Origin: Juglans regia
Taxonomy: Eukaryota; Streptophyta; Magnoliopsida; Fagales; Juglandaceae
Assembly (NCBI RefSeq): GCF_001411555.2
Contig: NC_049907.1
Location: 10,534,622-10,598,621, forward strand
Length of the DNA: 64,000 bases
Reading direction: 5' to 3'
Below, one piece after another: positions 1-12,043 of this stretch. Within the stretch, counting starts at the first letter, position 1. Every line of letters starts with the position of its first letter. The translations under genes and the position numbers were made by a program. The notes beneath the pieces were generated by a model. It did no database searches and was not told where the DNA came from. It saw only the letters and a list, made by a program, of their open reading frames with translations.

Positions 1-462
1 TACCACTTTAATATAATGAGATATAAAGTATTGAAAAGGTGATGTTAATATTAATATGACTCACACTTTAGCTACCTCTTGGATGGTAGTTAGGTCTTCT
101 ATTTTCTTTAAAAAAGAATAAGAAGAAAATCATTCAGATTTATGTAGTGCCACTCGATTGACAAATTACAAAACCAAAGTGCATGCAAATACTTGCCGTT
201 TTTGTGGGGAAAATAGTCATTGTGGATATCTTACCAAAGAACAACAAGCAAATCCTCTTAATAAGATAAGAAGAATTTCAAATTGTCGACTTGTGTTTAT
301 TGTAATCCAGAAAATTAATTCAAGTACTATCTCACGTCCATATCAAGACACGGAGATAGAACGGATCCTATCATTCAAAGTATAACTTTAACATATATCA
401 AGATTTATGATTAAATTAGTATATCAAAATAAACATATATCCATTTGTGCTGGAAAAAGTAT
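1..462. other. AT-rich intergenic, no gene recognised
   Basis: AT-rich sequence with one short open frame (158-385) that has no recognisable motif and no plausible start context. I see no gene here. The sequence from 463 onward belongs to the duplicated unit described next. Confidence 0.5.
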
Positions 463-657
463 AAATTAAAGAAAATAAAAAACATATAAATTTTTTTTCT
501 CAATATATTTACCTTTAAACTAAATTAATTAATTATTGACAATCATCGATCAATTCTTATACTAAATTTTGTAACAACTCTTCATATATACATTATCAAG
601 TAATGATGCAAGCGAATTAAAGTCCGATGAACCTCAATTGATAGATTTGAATTTAAT

Positions 658-2345
658 TATAACGCCTCAAACCCAGGTGGCTTGGAAAATTACTACCTGT
701 CACTTAAAAACATATTTCCCAACACAACTAAAATAAATCTCCAAAAACTTTATTAGCAAAACTCAATACAGAACAAAACAAAATGTTTTCCAGAGTTATC
801 ATGCAGAACAAAACATGTTTTCCAAAAGTAACAGAGCGATAGTTTTAAGACAAGTAAAACCCGTAATACTTTGGCATAACATAAACTGAGCATCATCATC
901 ACATCAAAACAGAGCATCTTACAGAGCAGAGACCATGTTTCACCCCCGTGGTAGGGTTGTGCTATCCCCGGTGGCCAAACCGGGTAGAGACAGAGGTGAA
1001 ATCTTTTCCGTATTCTTCTCGGAGCCCTGAGTGTCCACACAAGAAAGACCACAATAAAACCACTTTGTTTCCAAAGTGGGTGCACTCAGAAACAAAGAAG
1101 TTGGTACCAACCCAAACAGAGCAGAGCAGAAATAGAGTCAGATACAAAATCAGTACACCATGCCAAAGGTTTTCAGATGCCATATCAAAACAAAACATAA
1201 TACCAGAACATAACTAGATCATTCTTACATATTGAAAACAAAAGTCGGAGCATCTTTCTAAATAAATGCACAATTTTTTAGAATTCTCAAATATTGCTCT
1301 TTTTCAGATTTCAGAGACATCATAACAGAATTTAGCTCATTACTACACAATGCATGTTAAAAAATATTTTTCCTTTTTCCACACATATTTCATGAGTATG
1401 CAAATAAATGACCGAGGTTGATTTTTGTTTTCCGAAGTTCTTAATACATCACAAAATATGCAAGTTTTCAGAAAGTCAACCTTAGTCTTATAAGCTCGTA
1501 TAAAACCTAGCATAGGAACTCCGCTTACCTGACTCATGCAGCGTATTATCTATGTCTTGAATTCGACCTCTAAAAATCTCCTCACCTATTAATAGAAACA
1601 AAATATATACACTGAGTATTAAACTACAATTGGCATAACTTCCATCTAATAATTAAAACCCATAATCCCAACCATATTATAGCAAAAACCACTCACTAAG
1701 ACAACCATATAGAAATCTAGACAGCCCGCATTTCAATACAAAATACCATATACTAATCTTAATATTGACCTATACACCCACCAAAGTCAACGTCGAACAC
1801 AAATAATCAAAATATCAACCCACTTCAATGGCCCCTAACTCCAAGCAATCACCAACAACTCAACCAAAACAATAATCTAGTAACTCCAAACAGTCTAACC
1901 TCCACTACAAGGGTCGTATAAAAAAAAAACCCAAATAGTACCAAAATAACCACTACACAATCCCGAGTATCCATTAAATTCACTGCATGTCCCACCCAAA
2001 TAATCCAAACCCAAAACATTCCAACACATGGTGTTCGCTTATACAAAGAATATGCCCAAAGAAAAACCCACGGACTACACTAAATGAAAACATGACCCAG
2101 AAATTTCATTGGAGTGAAATGAATTAATTGAGGTGAACGTGTGTGTGTGGGCGAGAGAAACAGAGAAAAAGAATGGGTTACCGGAGAATAAAAGTGTCAC
2201 CAGTGGTGGCTTCGATGGTTACAAGGCTTCAGGGATTAACGAACAAGCAGCACAACAATTACACAGCAAACAAAATAAAAACTACACTGGAGAGAAAGAG
2301 AGAGTGCCAACAATGAGGGCCCTGAGTTTCGGAATCAAGGTGTAA

Positions 2346-2376
<31 letters not shown>

Positions 2377-2838
2377 TATATATATATATATATATATATA
2401 CCTGAAGACGAAACACTGCGCAAGAGGGAGAGAAGAGCTGAGTCTGAAGAGAGAACACCAATTGCAGAACTAGAGGGACGCGAGAGAGAGAAGCACAATG
2501 ATCTGTTGCAATGGAGGGATGCGACAGAGTGTGAAACTGGTTTTGAGGGACAAACCGAAGGTGAGGAAAAAGAAAATGGAAAAAATGCTAGGGCATTACC
2601 TCCGGACTCACGAACAAACCCAACGAAAAGAAAGAGATGAAATCGGGAAGGGAAATGGGTAACGTGAGAGAGAGAGACACGGGGGAAACCAGAAATAGAA
2701 AGAAAGAAAAGAGGGAGAAAGAATCGAGGAGCTGAGGAAGAAGGAACTGCTTACCCAAAATGGCGCCGTTCCGAAATACATCCAAGAAAAGGCTGGGCCT
2801 CTCGCGCACTGGTCCGGACTCATAGACTGAGCCTTACA
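658..2838 (-). mobile_element. Ty3/gypsy LTR, copy 1 (3' LTR of minus-strand element)
   Basis: This LTR is about 2.18 kb. On the minus strand it begins TGTAAGGCTC at 2838 and ends near 658, where the usual terminal CA is mutated to TA. It is preceded by the same TTAAT target pentamer (653-657) seen at copy 2. A (GA)n(TA)n microsatellite at 2348-2400 is longer than in copy 2. The open frames inside it recur in both copies and are not genes. A polypurine tract sits directly against its 5' edge, which fixes that boundary. Confidence 0.85.
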
Positions 2839-2850
2839 TCCTCCCCCTTA
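2839..2850 (-). other. Polypurine tract of the gypsy element
   Basis: Read on the minus strand this is TAAGGGGGAGGA, directly followed by the LTR start TGTAAGG. That is the standard position of the plus-strand primer of an LTR retrotransposon. Confidence 0.8.
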
Positions 2851-2874
2851 CAAAAATTTCGTCCTCGAAATTTG

Positions 2875-3617
2875 CTACAAGTAAAAATTCTCTTCAAACA
2901 GGTGAGGATACTTAACTCGTATCTCTTCCTCGAATTCCCAAGATGCTTCGCTGATAGCATGATTATTCCACAGTACTTTAATCAAAGGGATAGTTTGAGT
3001 TCGTAACACTTGCTCTTTCCTATCCAAAATCTGCATTAGTTCCTCGGTGTAGGTCATATCCTCTTGAATTTGAAGGGGTTCATGATTTATAATGTGGGTG
3101 GGGTCATGAATGTACTTTCTCAACAAAGACACATGAAACACGTTATGCACTCCCGAGAATGTCGGTGGTAAAGCCACCCTATACGCCACTGGTCCAATCT
3201 AATCAAGAATCTCAAACGGTCCAATATATCTTGGGCTCAACTTACCCTTCTTTCCGAATCTCATAACTCCTTTCATCGGTGCAATCCTAAAAAATACCTT
3301 ATCTCCCACCTTAAACTCTAACTGGCGACGGCATTTATCTGCATAACTCTTTTGTCGGCTTTAAGCTGCTTTCATTCTAGCTCGAATGGTATCAATCTTC
3401 TCAGTGGTCTGCTGAATAATCTCTAGCCCTACAAGTTTCCTTTCACCTACTTCATCCCAATACAAAGGAGATCTACATCTTCTGCCATACAAAACCTCAT
3501 AGGGTGCCATCCCAATGCTAGCCTGGAAACTATTATTATAAGCGAACTCGACCAATGGCAAATGACGCATCCAAGTTCTCTTAAAATCTATCAAACACGA
3601 CCTCAACATGTCTTCTA
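2875..3617 (-). pseudogene. Ty3/gypsy pol 3' end (integrase core and C-terminal region), truncated
   Basis: The minus-strand frame reads through the end of an integrase core (EFAYNNSFQASIGMAPYEVL, then YGRRCRSPLYWDE) and the integrase C-terminal region (KGKLSPRYIGPFEIL, then HNVFHVSLLRKY). It ends at a stop at 2875, close to the polypurine tract. These motifs are typical of plant chromovirus-type gypsy elements. Two in-frame stops, near 3360 and 3198, break an otherwise unshifted frame. The upstream part of pol, and all of gag, protease and reverse transcriptase, are missing, because 3617 abuts duplicated flank. It cannot be functional. Confidence 0.9.
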
Positions 3618-3812
3618 AAATTAAAGAAAATAAAAAACATATAAATTTTTTTTCTCAATATATTTACCTTTAAACTAAATTAATTAATTATTGGCAATCA
3701 TCGATCAATTCTTATACTAAATTTTGTAACAACTCTTCATATATACATTATCAAGTAATGATGCAAGCGAATTAAAGTCCAATGAACCTCAATTGATAGA
3801 TTTGAATTTAAT
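3618..3812. repeat. Second copy of insertion-site flank
   Basis: Nearly identical to 463-657. It is host flank and not LTR, because the LTR terminus and target duplication begin just after it. Its presence twice is the key sign of a tandem duplication across the element. Confidence 0.8.
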
Positions 3813-5974
3813 TGTAACGCCCCAAACCCGGATGGCTTGGAGAATTACTACCTGTCACTTAAAAATATATTTCCCAACACAACTAAAATAAATCTCCAAA
3901 AACTTTATTAGCAAAACTCAATACAGAACAAAACATAATGTTTTCCAGAGTTATCATGCAGAACAAAACATGTTTTCTAAAAGTAACAGAGCGATAGTTT
4001 TAAGACAAGTAAAACCCGTAATACTTTGGCATAACATAAACTGAGCATCATCATCACATCAAAACATTGCATCTTACAGAGCAGAGACCATGTTTCACCC
4101 CCGTGGTAGGGTTGTGCTATCCCCGATGGCCAAACCGGGCAGAGACAGAGGTGAAATCTTTCCCTTATTCTTCTCGGAGCCCTGAGTGTCCACACAGGAA
4201 AGATCACAATAAAACCACTTTGCTTCCAAAGTGGGTGCACTCAGAAACAAAGAAGTTGGTACCAACCCAAACAGAGCAGAGCAAAAACAGAGTCAGATAC
4301 AAAATCAGTACACCATGCCAAAGGTTTTCAGATGCCATATCAAAACAAAACATAATACCAGAACATAACTAGATCATTCTTACATACTGAAAACAAAAGT
4401 CGGAGCATCTTTCTAAATAAATTCACAATTTTTTACAATTCTCAAATATCGCTCTTTTTCAGATTTCAGAGACATCATAACAAAATTTAGCTCATGACTA
4501 CACAATGCATGTTAGAAAATATTTTTCCTCTTTCTACACATATTTCATGAGGATGCAAATAAACAACCGAGGTTGGTTTTTGTTTTCCCAAGTTCTTAAT
4601 ACATCGCAAAATATGCAAGTTTTCAGAAAGTCAACATCAGTCTTATAAGCTCGTATAAAACCTAGCATAGGAACCCCGCTTACCTGACTCCTGCAGCGTA
4701 TTATCTATATCTTGAATTCGACCTCTAAAAATCTCGTCACCTATTAATAGAAACAAAATATATACACTGAGTATTAAACTACAATTGGCATAACTTCCAT
4801 CTAATAATTAAAACCCATAATTCCAACCATATTATAGCAAAAACCACTCACTAAGACAACTATATAGAAATCTGGACAGCCCACATTTCAACCCAAAATA
4901 CCATATACTAATCTTAATATTGACCTATACACCCACCAAAGTCAACATCGAACACAAATAATCAAAATATCAACCCCACTTCAATGGCCCCTAACTCCAA
5001 GCAATCACCAACAACTCAACCAAAACAATAATATAGTAACTCCAAACAGTTTAACCTCCACTACAAGGGTCGTAAAAAAAAAAAAAAACCAAATAGTACC
5101 AAAATAACCACTACTCAATCCCGAGTATCCATTAAATTCACTGCATGTCCCACCCAAATAATCCAAACTCAGAACATTCCAACACATGGTGTTCGCTTAT
5201 ACAAAGAAAATGCCCAAAGAAAAACCCACGGACTACACTAAATGAAAACATGACCCAGAAATTTCATTGGAGTGAAATGAATTAATTGAGGTGAACGTGT
5301 GTGTGTGGGCGAGAGAAACAGAGAAAAAGAATGGGTTACCGGCGAATAAAAGTGTCACCAGTGGTGGCTTCGATGGTTCAAGGCTTCAGGGATTAACGAA
5401 CAAGCAGCACAACAGTTACACAACAAACAAAAAAAAAACTACACTGGAGAGAAAGAGAGTGTGCCGACAATGAGGGCCCTGATTTTCAGAATCAAGGTGT
5501 AAAATGAGATATATATATATATATATATACTTGAAGATGAAACACTGCGCAAGAGGGAGAGAAGAGCCGAGTCTGAAGAGAAAACACCAACTGGAGAACT
5601 AGAGGGACGCGAGAGAGAGAGAAGCACATTGATCTGCTGCAATGGAGGGATGCGACCGAGTGAGAAACTGATTTTGAGGGAAAAATCGAAAGTGAGGAAA
5701 AATAAAATGGAGAAAATGCTAGGGCATTACCTCCGGACTCACGAACAGACCCAACGAAAAGGAAGAGATGAATTCGGGAAGGGAAGGGAAGTGGATAACA
5801 TGAGAGAGAGAGACACAGGGAAAACCAAAAACCGAAAGAGAGAAAAGAGGGAGAAAGAATCGGGGAGCTGAGGAAGAAGGAACTGCTTACCCAAAACGGT
5901 GTCGTTCCGAAATACATCCAAGAAAAGGCTGGGCCTCTCGCGCACTGGTCCGGACTCACAGATTGGGCCTTACA
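3813..5974 (-). mobile_element. Ty3/gypsy solo LTR, copy 2
   Basis: A complete LTR of 2162 bases running from TGTAACGCCCC at 3813 to CCTTACA at 5974. It is flanked on both sides by the 5-bp direct repeat TTAAT (3808-3812 and 5975-5979). There is no internal sequence on its right side, so it is a solo LTR produced by LTR-LTR recombination. It differs from copy 1 by scattered substitutions and by lacking the GA run in the microsatellite (about 5508-5530). Confidence 0.9.
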
Positions 5975-5979
5975 TTAAT
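5975..5979. repeat. Target-site duplication TTAAT
   Basis: A perfect match to 3808-3812, just outside the solo LTR. Five bases is the usual length for LTR retrotransposons. Confidence 0.85.
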
Positions 5980-6750
5980 AGTATTGGACTACCTCAAGAA
6001 GGCAGATCAGCGCAAAACTGGCGGAAAAAGATGAAGATTCCTCGTTTTGGAGAGGAATGGTCACCATTCCTCAATTGGGTGAGGAAATGTCAGCATTTTT
6101 CGGTTGGGCAAGGAAATTAGGCGATATCTCGCACACGCTAGTATTTTGGCCCTAACTTTAGTTACAGGTATCAGAATCGCGTATATGACTTCAATTCAAA
6201 AAGCTCTTTTCGGCATGTATGTAATGGCCACCATGCTATGCCTAGTGGTCTTTGTTTTGAGACCAATATCAGTCGTTCCCCCCCCCCCCTCTCCCAAATC
6301 TTCATTTTAAGTTTTTTTTTTCTATTTTTCATTAATTTTGTTTATGGTAATGCTTATTTTTAGCAACGATTTTATTCTAGATCTCGACTAGATTTTAGCG
6401 AGATATCTAATTTATTTTGTATTTTATTATTTGGTCATAATTGAAACTTTGTCTTTTTACCATATCTATTTTAGCCCAGCATGTGGATTTTAGAAAATAT
6501 ATTCGATTTTTATAAAGAAACTCTAAGTGTTCTTTCTGTTTATGTATTTCTCCATTTCAATCTTTAGTTTCCGTTGTTTAGCGAACCACCATAATAATCT
6601 TTATTCTGCATCAAGGTCAAGAGTCAACTAGACACTTATAAACATTATAATAAAAACATTTATACTATTCTTTTAAAAAAAGAATAATAAATCAAAATAT
6701 GAGGGTAAAGTTAAGGGCCCCTCTCGTTCGGTCTAATCATCATCCATTTC
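5980..6750. other. Intergenic, no gene recognised
   Basis: Short open frames at 5899-6120 and 6104-6310 show no family motif. A poly-C run (about 6280-6290) and AT-rich sequence follow. I see no gene. Confidence 0.4.
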
Positions 6751-7595
6751 TATAGGTATAAATTTAAACCGAAAAATTAATCCGGTCTGGAATCGGTTCT
6801 TGAATTATGCAAACTGGCCAAAATCGGTCCGGTTTCGGTTCTACGATTTCTGGGACCAGATTGGACCGATTGGGAAAAAAAATATAAAAATTAATATTTT
6901 TAATATAAGTTTTATACAAAATTAATATTATACAAAATATTTTATCTATATAAGTTTATATATAATATATAATTATATGTGAAATTTTTATATATCATAT
7001 ATGAAATCATTTCATATTTTAATTTATAAAATAAAAGTTTAATATTAAAGATGAAAATTTAATTGATCATGTGCTTTAAACATAAAATATATATATTAAA
7101 TTATATTATCTATAGTCTAATATATTATATAGTTATACTAATATATAAGTTTATAACTAATACTAATAGTCTAATATACACTATAGTTATACTTATATTA
7201 ATATATAACTAATACTAATCACTATAACTAAATCACTATAACTAAATCACTATAGTCTATTAAATGTATTACAAATTTGAGTAGTGCAGATTTTATATTA
7301 CAGATTTTAGTAGTATTACAGATTTTAATAGTGCAGATTTTGTAATAAGAACAGATTTTTAGAACAGATTTTTTGAAGCAATTTTTTTATTAATAGATTT
7401 TTATTTTTTAATGATAAACTTACATTTTAAAAAACCAGAAAATCAAACCGGATCGGACTAGAAACTTGTAAAATCGGAGATATCGGTTTAAGATGATAAT
7501 TGGTGCGTAATCGATTTTAGAAAATACAAAACCAGTACATATCGATTCAGTCCTAAATTTTATCCAAAACTAAACCGGACCGATTACACCCCTAC
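6751..7595. repeat. Possible non-autonomous DNA element with inverted ends
   Basis: The left end (TATAGGTATAAATTTAAACC) and the reverse complement of the right end (GTAGGGGTGTAATCGGTCCG) look like diverged terminal inverted repeats. Both ends carry several copies of CGGTCCGGT-like blocks. The interior is AT-rich and non-coding. I found no convincing target duplication, so class and exact ends are uncertain. Confidence 0.35.
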
Positions 7596-10160
7596 CTCTA
7601 TCACATTTCTATTCTTCTTTTACGTAAGTTAATTATAATTGCTTTTTTTTAATTATTATTTTTTGGATAAAGTTCTATCTTCTTCTTCTCACTATTGCTA
7701 GTTTTGTTGCTTTCTGGGTTAAAGTAGCAAATGATCAAAGCTGGAAGACAGTACATATATACATGATAGGCCAACCTTCTCGGGTGCCTTTATTTTAACG
7801 AACAGGATTCAATGAATCATTGCTCTCCTTTTCCATAAAGTGTGACTGTATATTGTGATAGAAAAACATATGCTTATCTCAAAAAACATCTGTATAAAGC
7901 TTTAAAGTTCTGTGGGGGCCAAAAGATGGTTACAGTTTAGAGAATTATTGTTGTTAAAGTATGCCTTTGTATAAAGGGAACAATATAAAAAAATCTTAGA
8001 ACGTGTTTGCTTTGCGAAACATGTTATTCAGTATATTAATTTTTCTTTATAAAAACATTTAATGCTAACTTTATAGATAAAAAATCATGATCCACCACGC
8101 CATATCTCCTAATTTATATTATTTATTTTGTCTTCTTGATGGTGTCCCATGACTTATTAAAAAATTAAATAAAATTAAAAATATAAATATAAAAGAGTAG
8201 AGTCAATCTATGATTTTAATTTTTGTATTGTTGTATTTTTTGGGTGCTATATTATTTGAATAGATTTTTTTTAATTTTTTTGACAACTCACGTGGTATCA
8301 CATTATGGTGTCACGTCAAAGAGATAAATTAGATGATATAAATTAGAGGTATAGTAGCATTACTCTATGATGTAATCCACTTAATATTATTGCAAGGATT
8401 TAAATATTTTAGAGTTTTTTTTTTATCTAAAATTTAAGATATAAGTTGTTAGAGAAATAGATGCATAATATATGTTATACAAAATTTATAGTTGTTCGAA
8501 TGAATTTTTTAAAATATTTTTAAATGATCAATAAATTTTGCTCAGCTCGACATTTATGTTTCTATTTCTTTTTAAAATTAGGATAAAGATTATTGATGAT
8601 TTAAATTTAAAATATAAATGGTTAATTAATCATATTAAGAAGATTTTTCATTTACCTAATTATTGGGTCCAATCATACGTGGATCCATTTTATGATAATA
8701 ATCAAACGACAAAACTTTTGATCTATTGCTTTTAATAAAAGTCAACAAAGTCCCACTTCTATTCATGAAGTGACTAATTCATATGAACACACGTAGTAAG
8801 TATTAACTGAAATTGCCATTTATATAAGATATATTTATATCATGTTTGAGAAGTGAGACCATCTTATCTTAAATTTTTTTATAATTTTTTTAAATATTAT
8901 TTAAATATAAAATAATTTTTAATTTTTTATCAAATTATTACTTAATTATTATAATTTTTCTATAGTTTTAGACAAAACAAAAAAAAAACAGTACAATTTT
9001 TTTAAATTTTATAACAAAAATTATATTTAAACATTTTTAAGAAAATTATTGATCTTTTAAGATGAGGCTGTTATTTAGTTTCTCTATATACTTTTCTAAA
9101 AATGTAAACAAATCGATTTTTTTAAAGAGAAAATAAATGTATATATCCACCAATTGAGTAAAAAACTTCGAGAAATAGAAATATGAACACACTCTATATC
9201 TAAAGTATCTAAATTTCAATAGCAATAAAAAAAATACTGCAAACAAATATATATATCTCGATCCATGCGCCAGTACCGCACCGAGTCTGCTATCTTCATA
9301 CGCGGCATTTTTAGGGCCAGCAACCTCGAATCTTTTAGATCCGACCAACCTCCACTCTCGTAGTGCAGTCGTAGCCTCCATGCACCTTCACAGACACTGA
9401 TGCCCGTTTGTTGGCGATTCAACATATCTCTCATTTGCTATCTTCCTATGTTTTCACTTTTTCTAATCAAGAATCGTGAGAAAGAGGTAGTGGAAGTCTC
9501 ATTCAACCAATCCAAACCAGTGAAATGCAGCACAAAACACTTCATTGCAACTTCCAATGGTATTATTACAATCCATTTATCAAATTATATCAAAACTACT
9601 TCATGTGGCTTCCCTTTATGGGAAATGGGTAGGGTCAAGTCATTCGCCCCATATCTTTTTTCTTTTTTTTTCTTTCTTTCTTTATTTCTTGTGTTGTATT
9701 TATTAGTTTTGGATGAATGTTGAGCCCTCTCACTCTTTTGAATCTTATATCTTATAAATGTTAAATATATCTATAATACACTTGCTTAAGAAAAAAAAAA
9801 AGACTATCTCACCATACCCTAATTGGAGTTTTTTTGGTGCATAATTTTTAACAATAATCAAGCTGTGGGTTAAATAAGTTGAATTTTTTAACAATTTGCT
9901 AATTACATGAAAATGATTTTTTATTTTGATAGTGCCAAACGTAATTTTGTTCTTAATTATATGCACATTTAATTATATAAAAAAATGAATTTTATCGAAG
10001 ACCCGTATTTTTTTTTTTTTTTTTCCTTCGGATTAATGAACAAACCTTTCATATTTACTGATTTGTAATTCAATTGTATATCTTCTCTTTGTAGTTATTA
10101 AAAAAAATATATCCCTCCTTTATATATAAAGAGAGAGAAATCATAAATATTATAAAATAA
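7596..10160. other. AT-rich intergenic, no gene recognised
   Basis: Long AT-rich stretch with homopolymer runs. Open frames at 8538-8735, 9046-9434 and 9400-9723 are short, low in complexity and lack family motifs. The piece at about 9240-9440 is less AT-rich on the minus strand and could be an exon fragment, but I cannot identify it. Confidence 0.4.
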
Positions 10161-10164
10161 TAAG

Positions 10165-10470
10165 TTTGGCTTCAGAGTTGAGTTGAGATGGGTTGAAATG
10201 GTTCGGGAATAGTACAATAAAAGTTGAATTATTTATTATATTTTGTGTGAGAATTTGATAAGGTTGTAATGACGAGATAAAATGAGTTGAGATGAATTTT
10301 AAATGCAAACGATAGACTCGCTACAACTTTTTCAAATAAAACACAAAATATAATTCAATTTTTTCAAATTAAAAAATAAAAATTATATTAAAAAATTATA
10401 TTTTAACAATATTTCATTCAACTTTTAATTTTAATCTCATTTCATCCGTGCAACCAAACAAGATCTAAAA
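10165..10470. repeat. MITE-like dispersed repeat, copy a
   Basis: Contains GAGTTGAGATG-type blocks at the left and their reverse complement (AATCTCATTTCATC) at the right around an AT-rich core. It shares this layout with copies near 19095, 33770, 38085 and 57858. Confidence 0.5.
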
Positions 10471-10711
10471 TAGTCAATTAAAAAAAGAAAAATGATATTT
10501 ACAATAGTATATAAGTCCCGCTTACTTTTTTTTTTTTTAAATATTGATCAATCTAAAAATTATATGAAAAAATTATTTTTTTCAAAAAATAATATGCATA
10601 ATAAAATTGTATTTAATATTAATCATAAAAGAATAAAGAAAAGAAGACTATAAAGTAAAGTCATATCCATGTGGGTAATTAATTAAGAATCTTATATTAA
10701 AAATAAATTAA

Positions 10712-10721
10712 TTTATAAAAG
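10712..10721 (+). promoter_or_regulatory. Possible TATA box upstream of the channel gene
   Basis: TTTATAAAAG lies about 25-30 bases before a less AT-rich stretch (10740-10929) that ends in a good donor (GTAAGG at 10930). This would suit a non-coding first exon of the channel gene. It is an inference from spacing only. Confidence 0.3.
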
Positions 10722-10739
10722 CAAAGAATAGTAGAAGCA

Positions 10740-10929
10740 GGAGGGTGCCACCACAAAGTTACAGATCGAACTCAATAATTTCATGGAGGCTCACTTTGGT
10801 GGCTGACTTCAGAGTCATCGCTCGCGCAACTTTCTTCCGAGCTCTCTGCCTTCTTCTTCACGGAACTTCTTCTTCAAATAACGAAGACCATTCTTGTTGT
10901 TTCACAGCATCCATGAAAGCAACACAGAT
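10740..10929 (+). other. Possible 5' untranslated exon of the channel gene
   Basis: A GC-richer, CT-rich island in AT-rich surroundings, followed by GTAAGG. A possible acceptor at 11951-11952 (CTTCTGCAG) precedes the start codon at 12044. The small frame inside (10745-10933) shows no family motif. RNA reads would settle this. Confidence 0.3.
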
Positions 10930-12043
10930 GTAAGGAACTCCAAATATGCTCAGTTCTATGCATTTTCGTTCACTCTGTTTCAGTTTTTGTTTGGTAGATA
11001 AGAAACGGTTAGAAAATAAAATAAAAGAATAATAACCCCAGAGAACAGGGACCCTTCACACTTATATTGAGTTTGCTTCACCAGTTTCGCTTGGTAGATA
11101 TGGTTGGCTATTATTTTTTGTTCTATTTTTTTTTTTTTTCTTTTCTGAAGCGCCGACAAAATTAGTAGATAACAGTATAAATTTTTTCTTCTACTTTTAT
11201 TTCCTTTCACTCTACTCAGCATGCAAACAGAAAGTTGATATTTAATTGCTTTTCTTGATCAAGGATGAAACCATACTAGTAAAAGACAATTATATCTAAT
11301 TTTGTTTTTTTCTCTGCAACCAAACAGATCAGGTTATATCGGCTTGTTATTTTCTTCTTGTCTTTTTATCACCACTACTCCAGTTGAGAAACTTGCTTTA
11401 CATTTTGATCGTTTATCATGCATGCTGTCTCTAAATTATCAAAGTCTTCAATTCCAATAGTTTACCGCGTTTGGGTCGGTAATATTGAAGTATTTTGTGA
11501 ATAATAATAAAAAAATAATAAAAATATAATTATAGATTATTAAATTATAATAAATGCTAGTAAAAAATAGATAAAAAATAATAATAAAATAATAAATAAT
11601 AATGAGATATTTTCTGTACTCAAATAACATCTAACCAATTTGAATTGAGAGATCAACTTATCTCACTATTATTTATTATTATTCATAAATCTTAATTCAC
11701 AAATTTAACTACCAATCACAAATCATCTCAAAGCTTAGAGCGGTAGAAAGTGATCAAATCGTGTTACGCATTTAAAGTTGTCTCGACTTCTGAGTTGACT
11801 AGTCCCTGCTCGAAAAAGTCATAAATATTAGTCATTAATTGCTAGAAGCATCACATTTCTTCCTCATATTGTTTGGCTTTCACATTACGTAGCATGGGAC
11901 ATTCTGTAATTCCATTGTAGAGAATATGGAATCTGAACTTCTACTTCTGCAGCGCCTGGATTTCAGTTTTTGTTATCGGTAATTAAAGTGTCTCAAAATC
12001 ACTAGTTGGGCTCTTTCTGTCGGAGTTCTAGTTGGCCGCAGGA

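Larger units (their letters stand above)
463..3617. repeat. First copy of a 3.15-kb tandem duplication (flank + LTR + pol fragment)
   Basis: Positions 463-2838 match 3618-5974 at high identity by eye, with a constant offset of about 3155 bases over the first part. The unit holds 195 bases of insertion-site flank (463-657), a full LTR (658-2838) and a gypsy pol remnant (2839-3617). Similarity starts abruptly at 463/3618, so the junction at 3617/3618 joins pol sequence directly to a second copy of the flank. The structure implies tandem duplication or unequal exchange and not a second independent insertion. Confidence 0.8.

Noticed and set aside
158..385. A 75-codon frame with three cysteines and a histidine (CRFCGENSHC)
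   Set aside because: It resembles a zinc knuckle only by chance spacing; no ATG start is evident and there is no neighbouring TE or gene sequence.
753..1217. Overlapping open frames on both strands of about 80-110 codons
   Set aside because: They lie inside the LTR and recur in the second LTR copy (3977-4372). They have no family motif.
2259..2823. Serine/leucine-rich and arginine/glutamate-rich frames
   Set aside because: They are translations of GA/CT-rich low-complexity LTR sequence, repeated at 5439-5959.
9046..9434. Minus-strand frames that are less AT-rich, possible exon
   Set aside because: No recognisable motif, no clear splice context and no neighbouring exon that would continue them.
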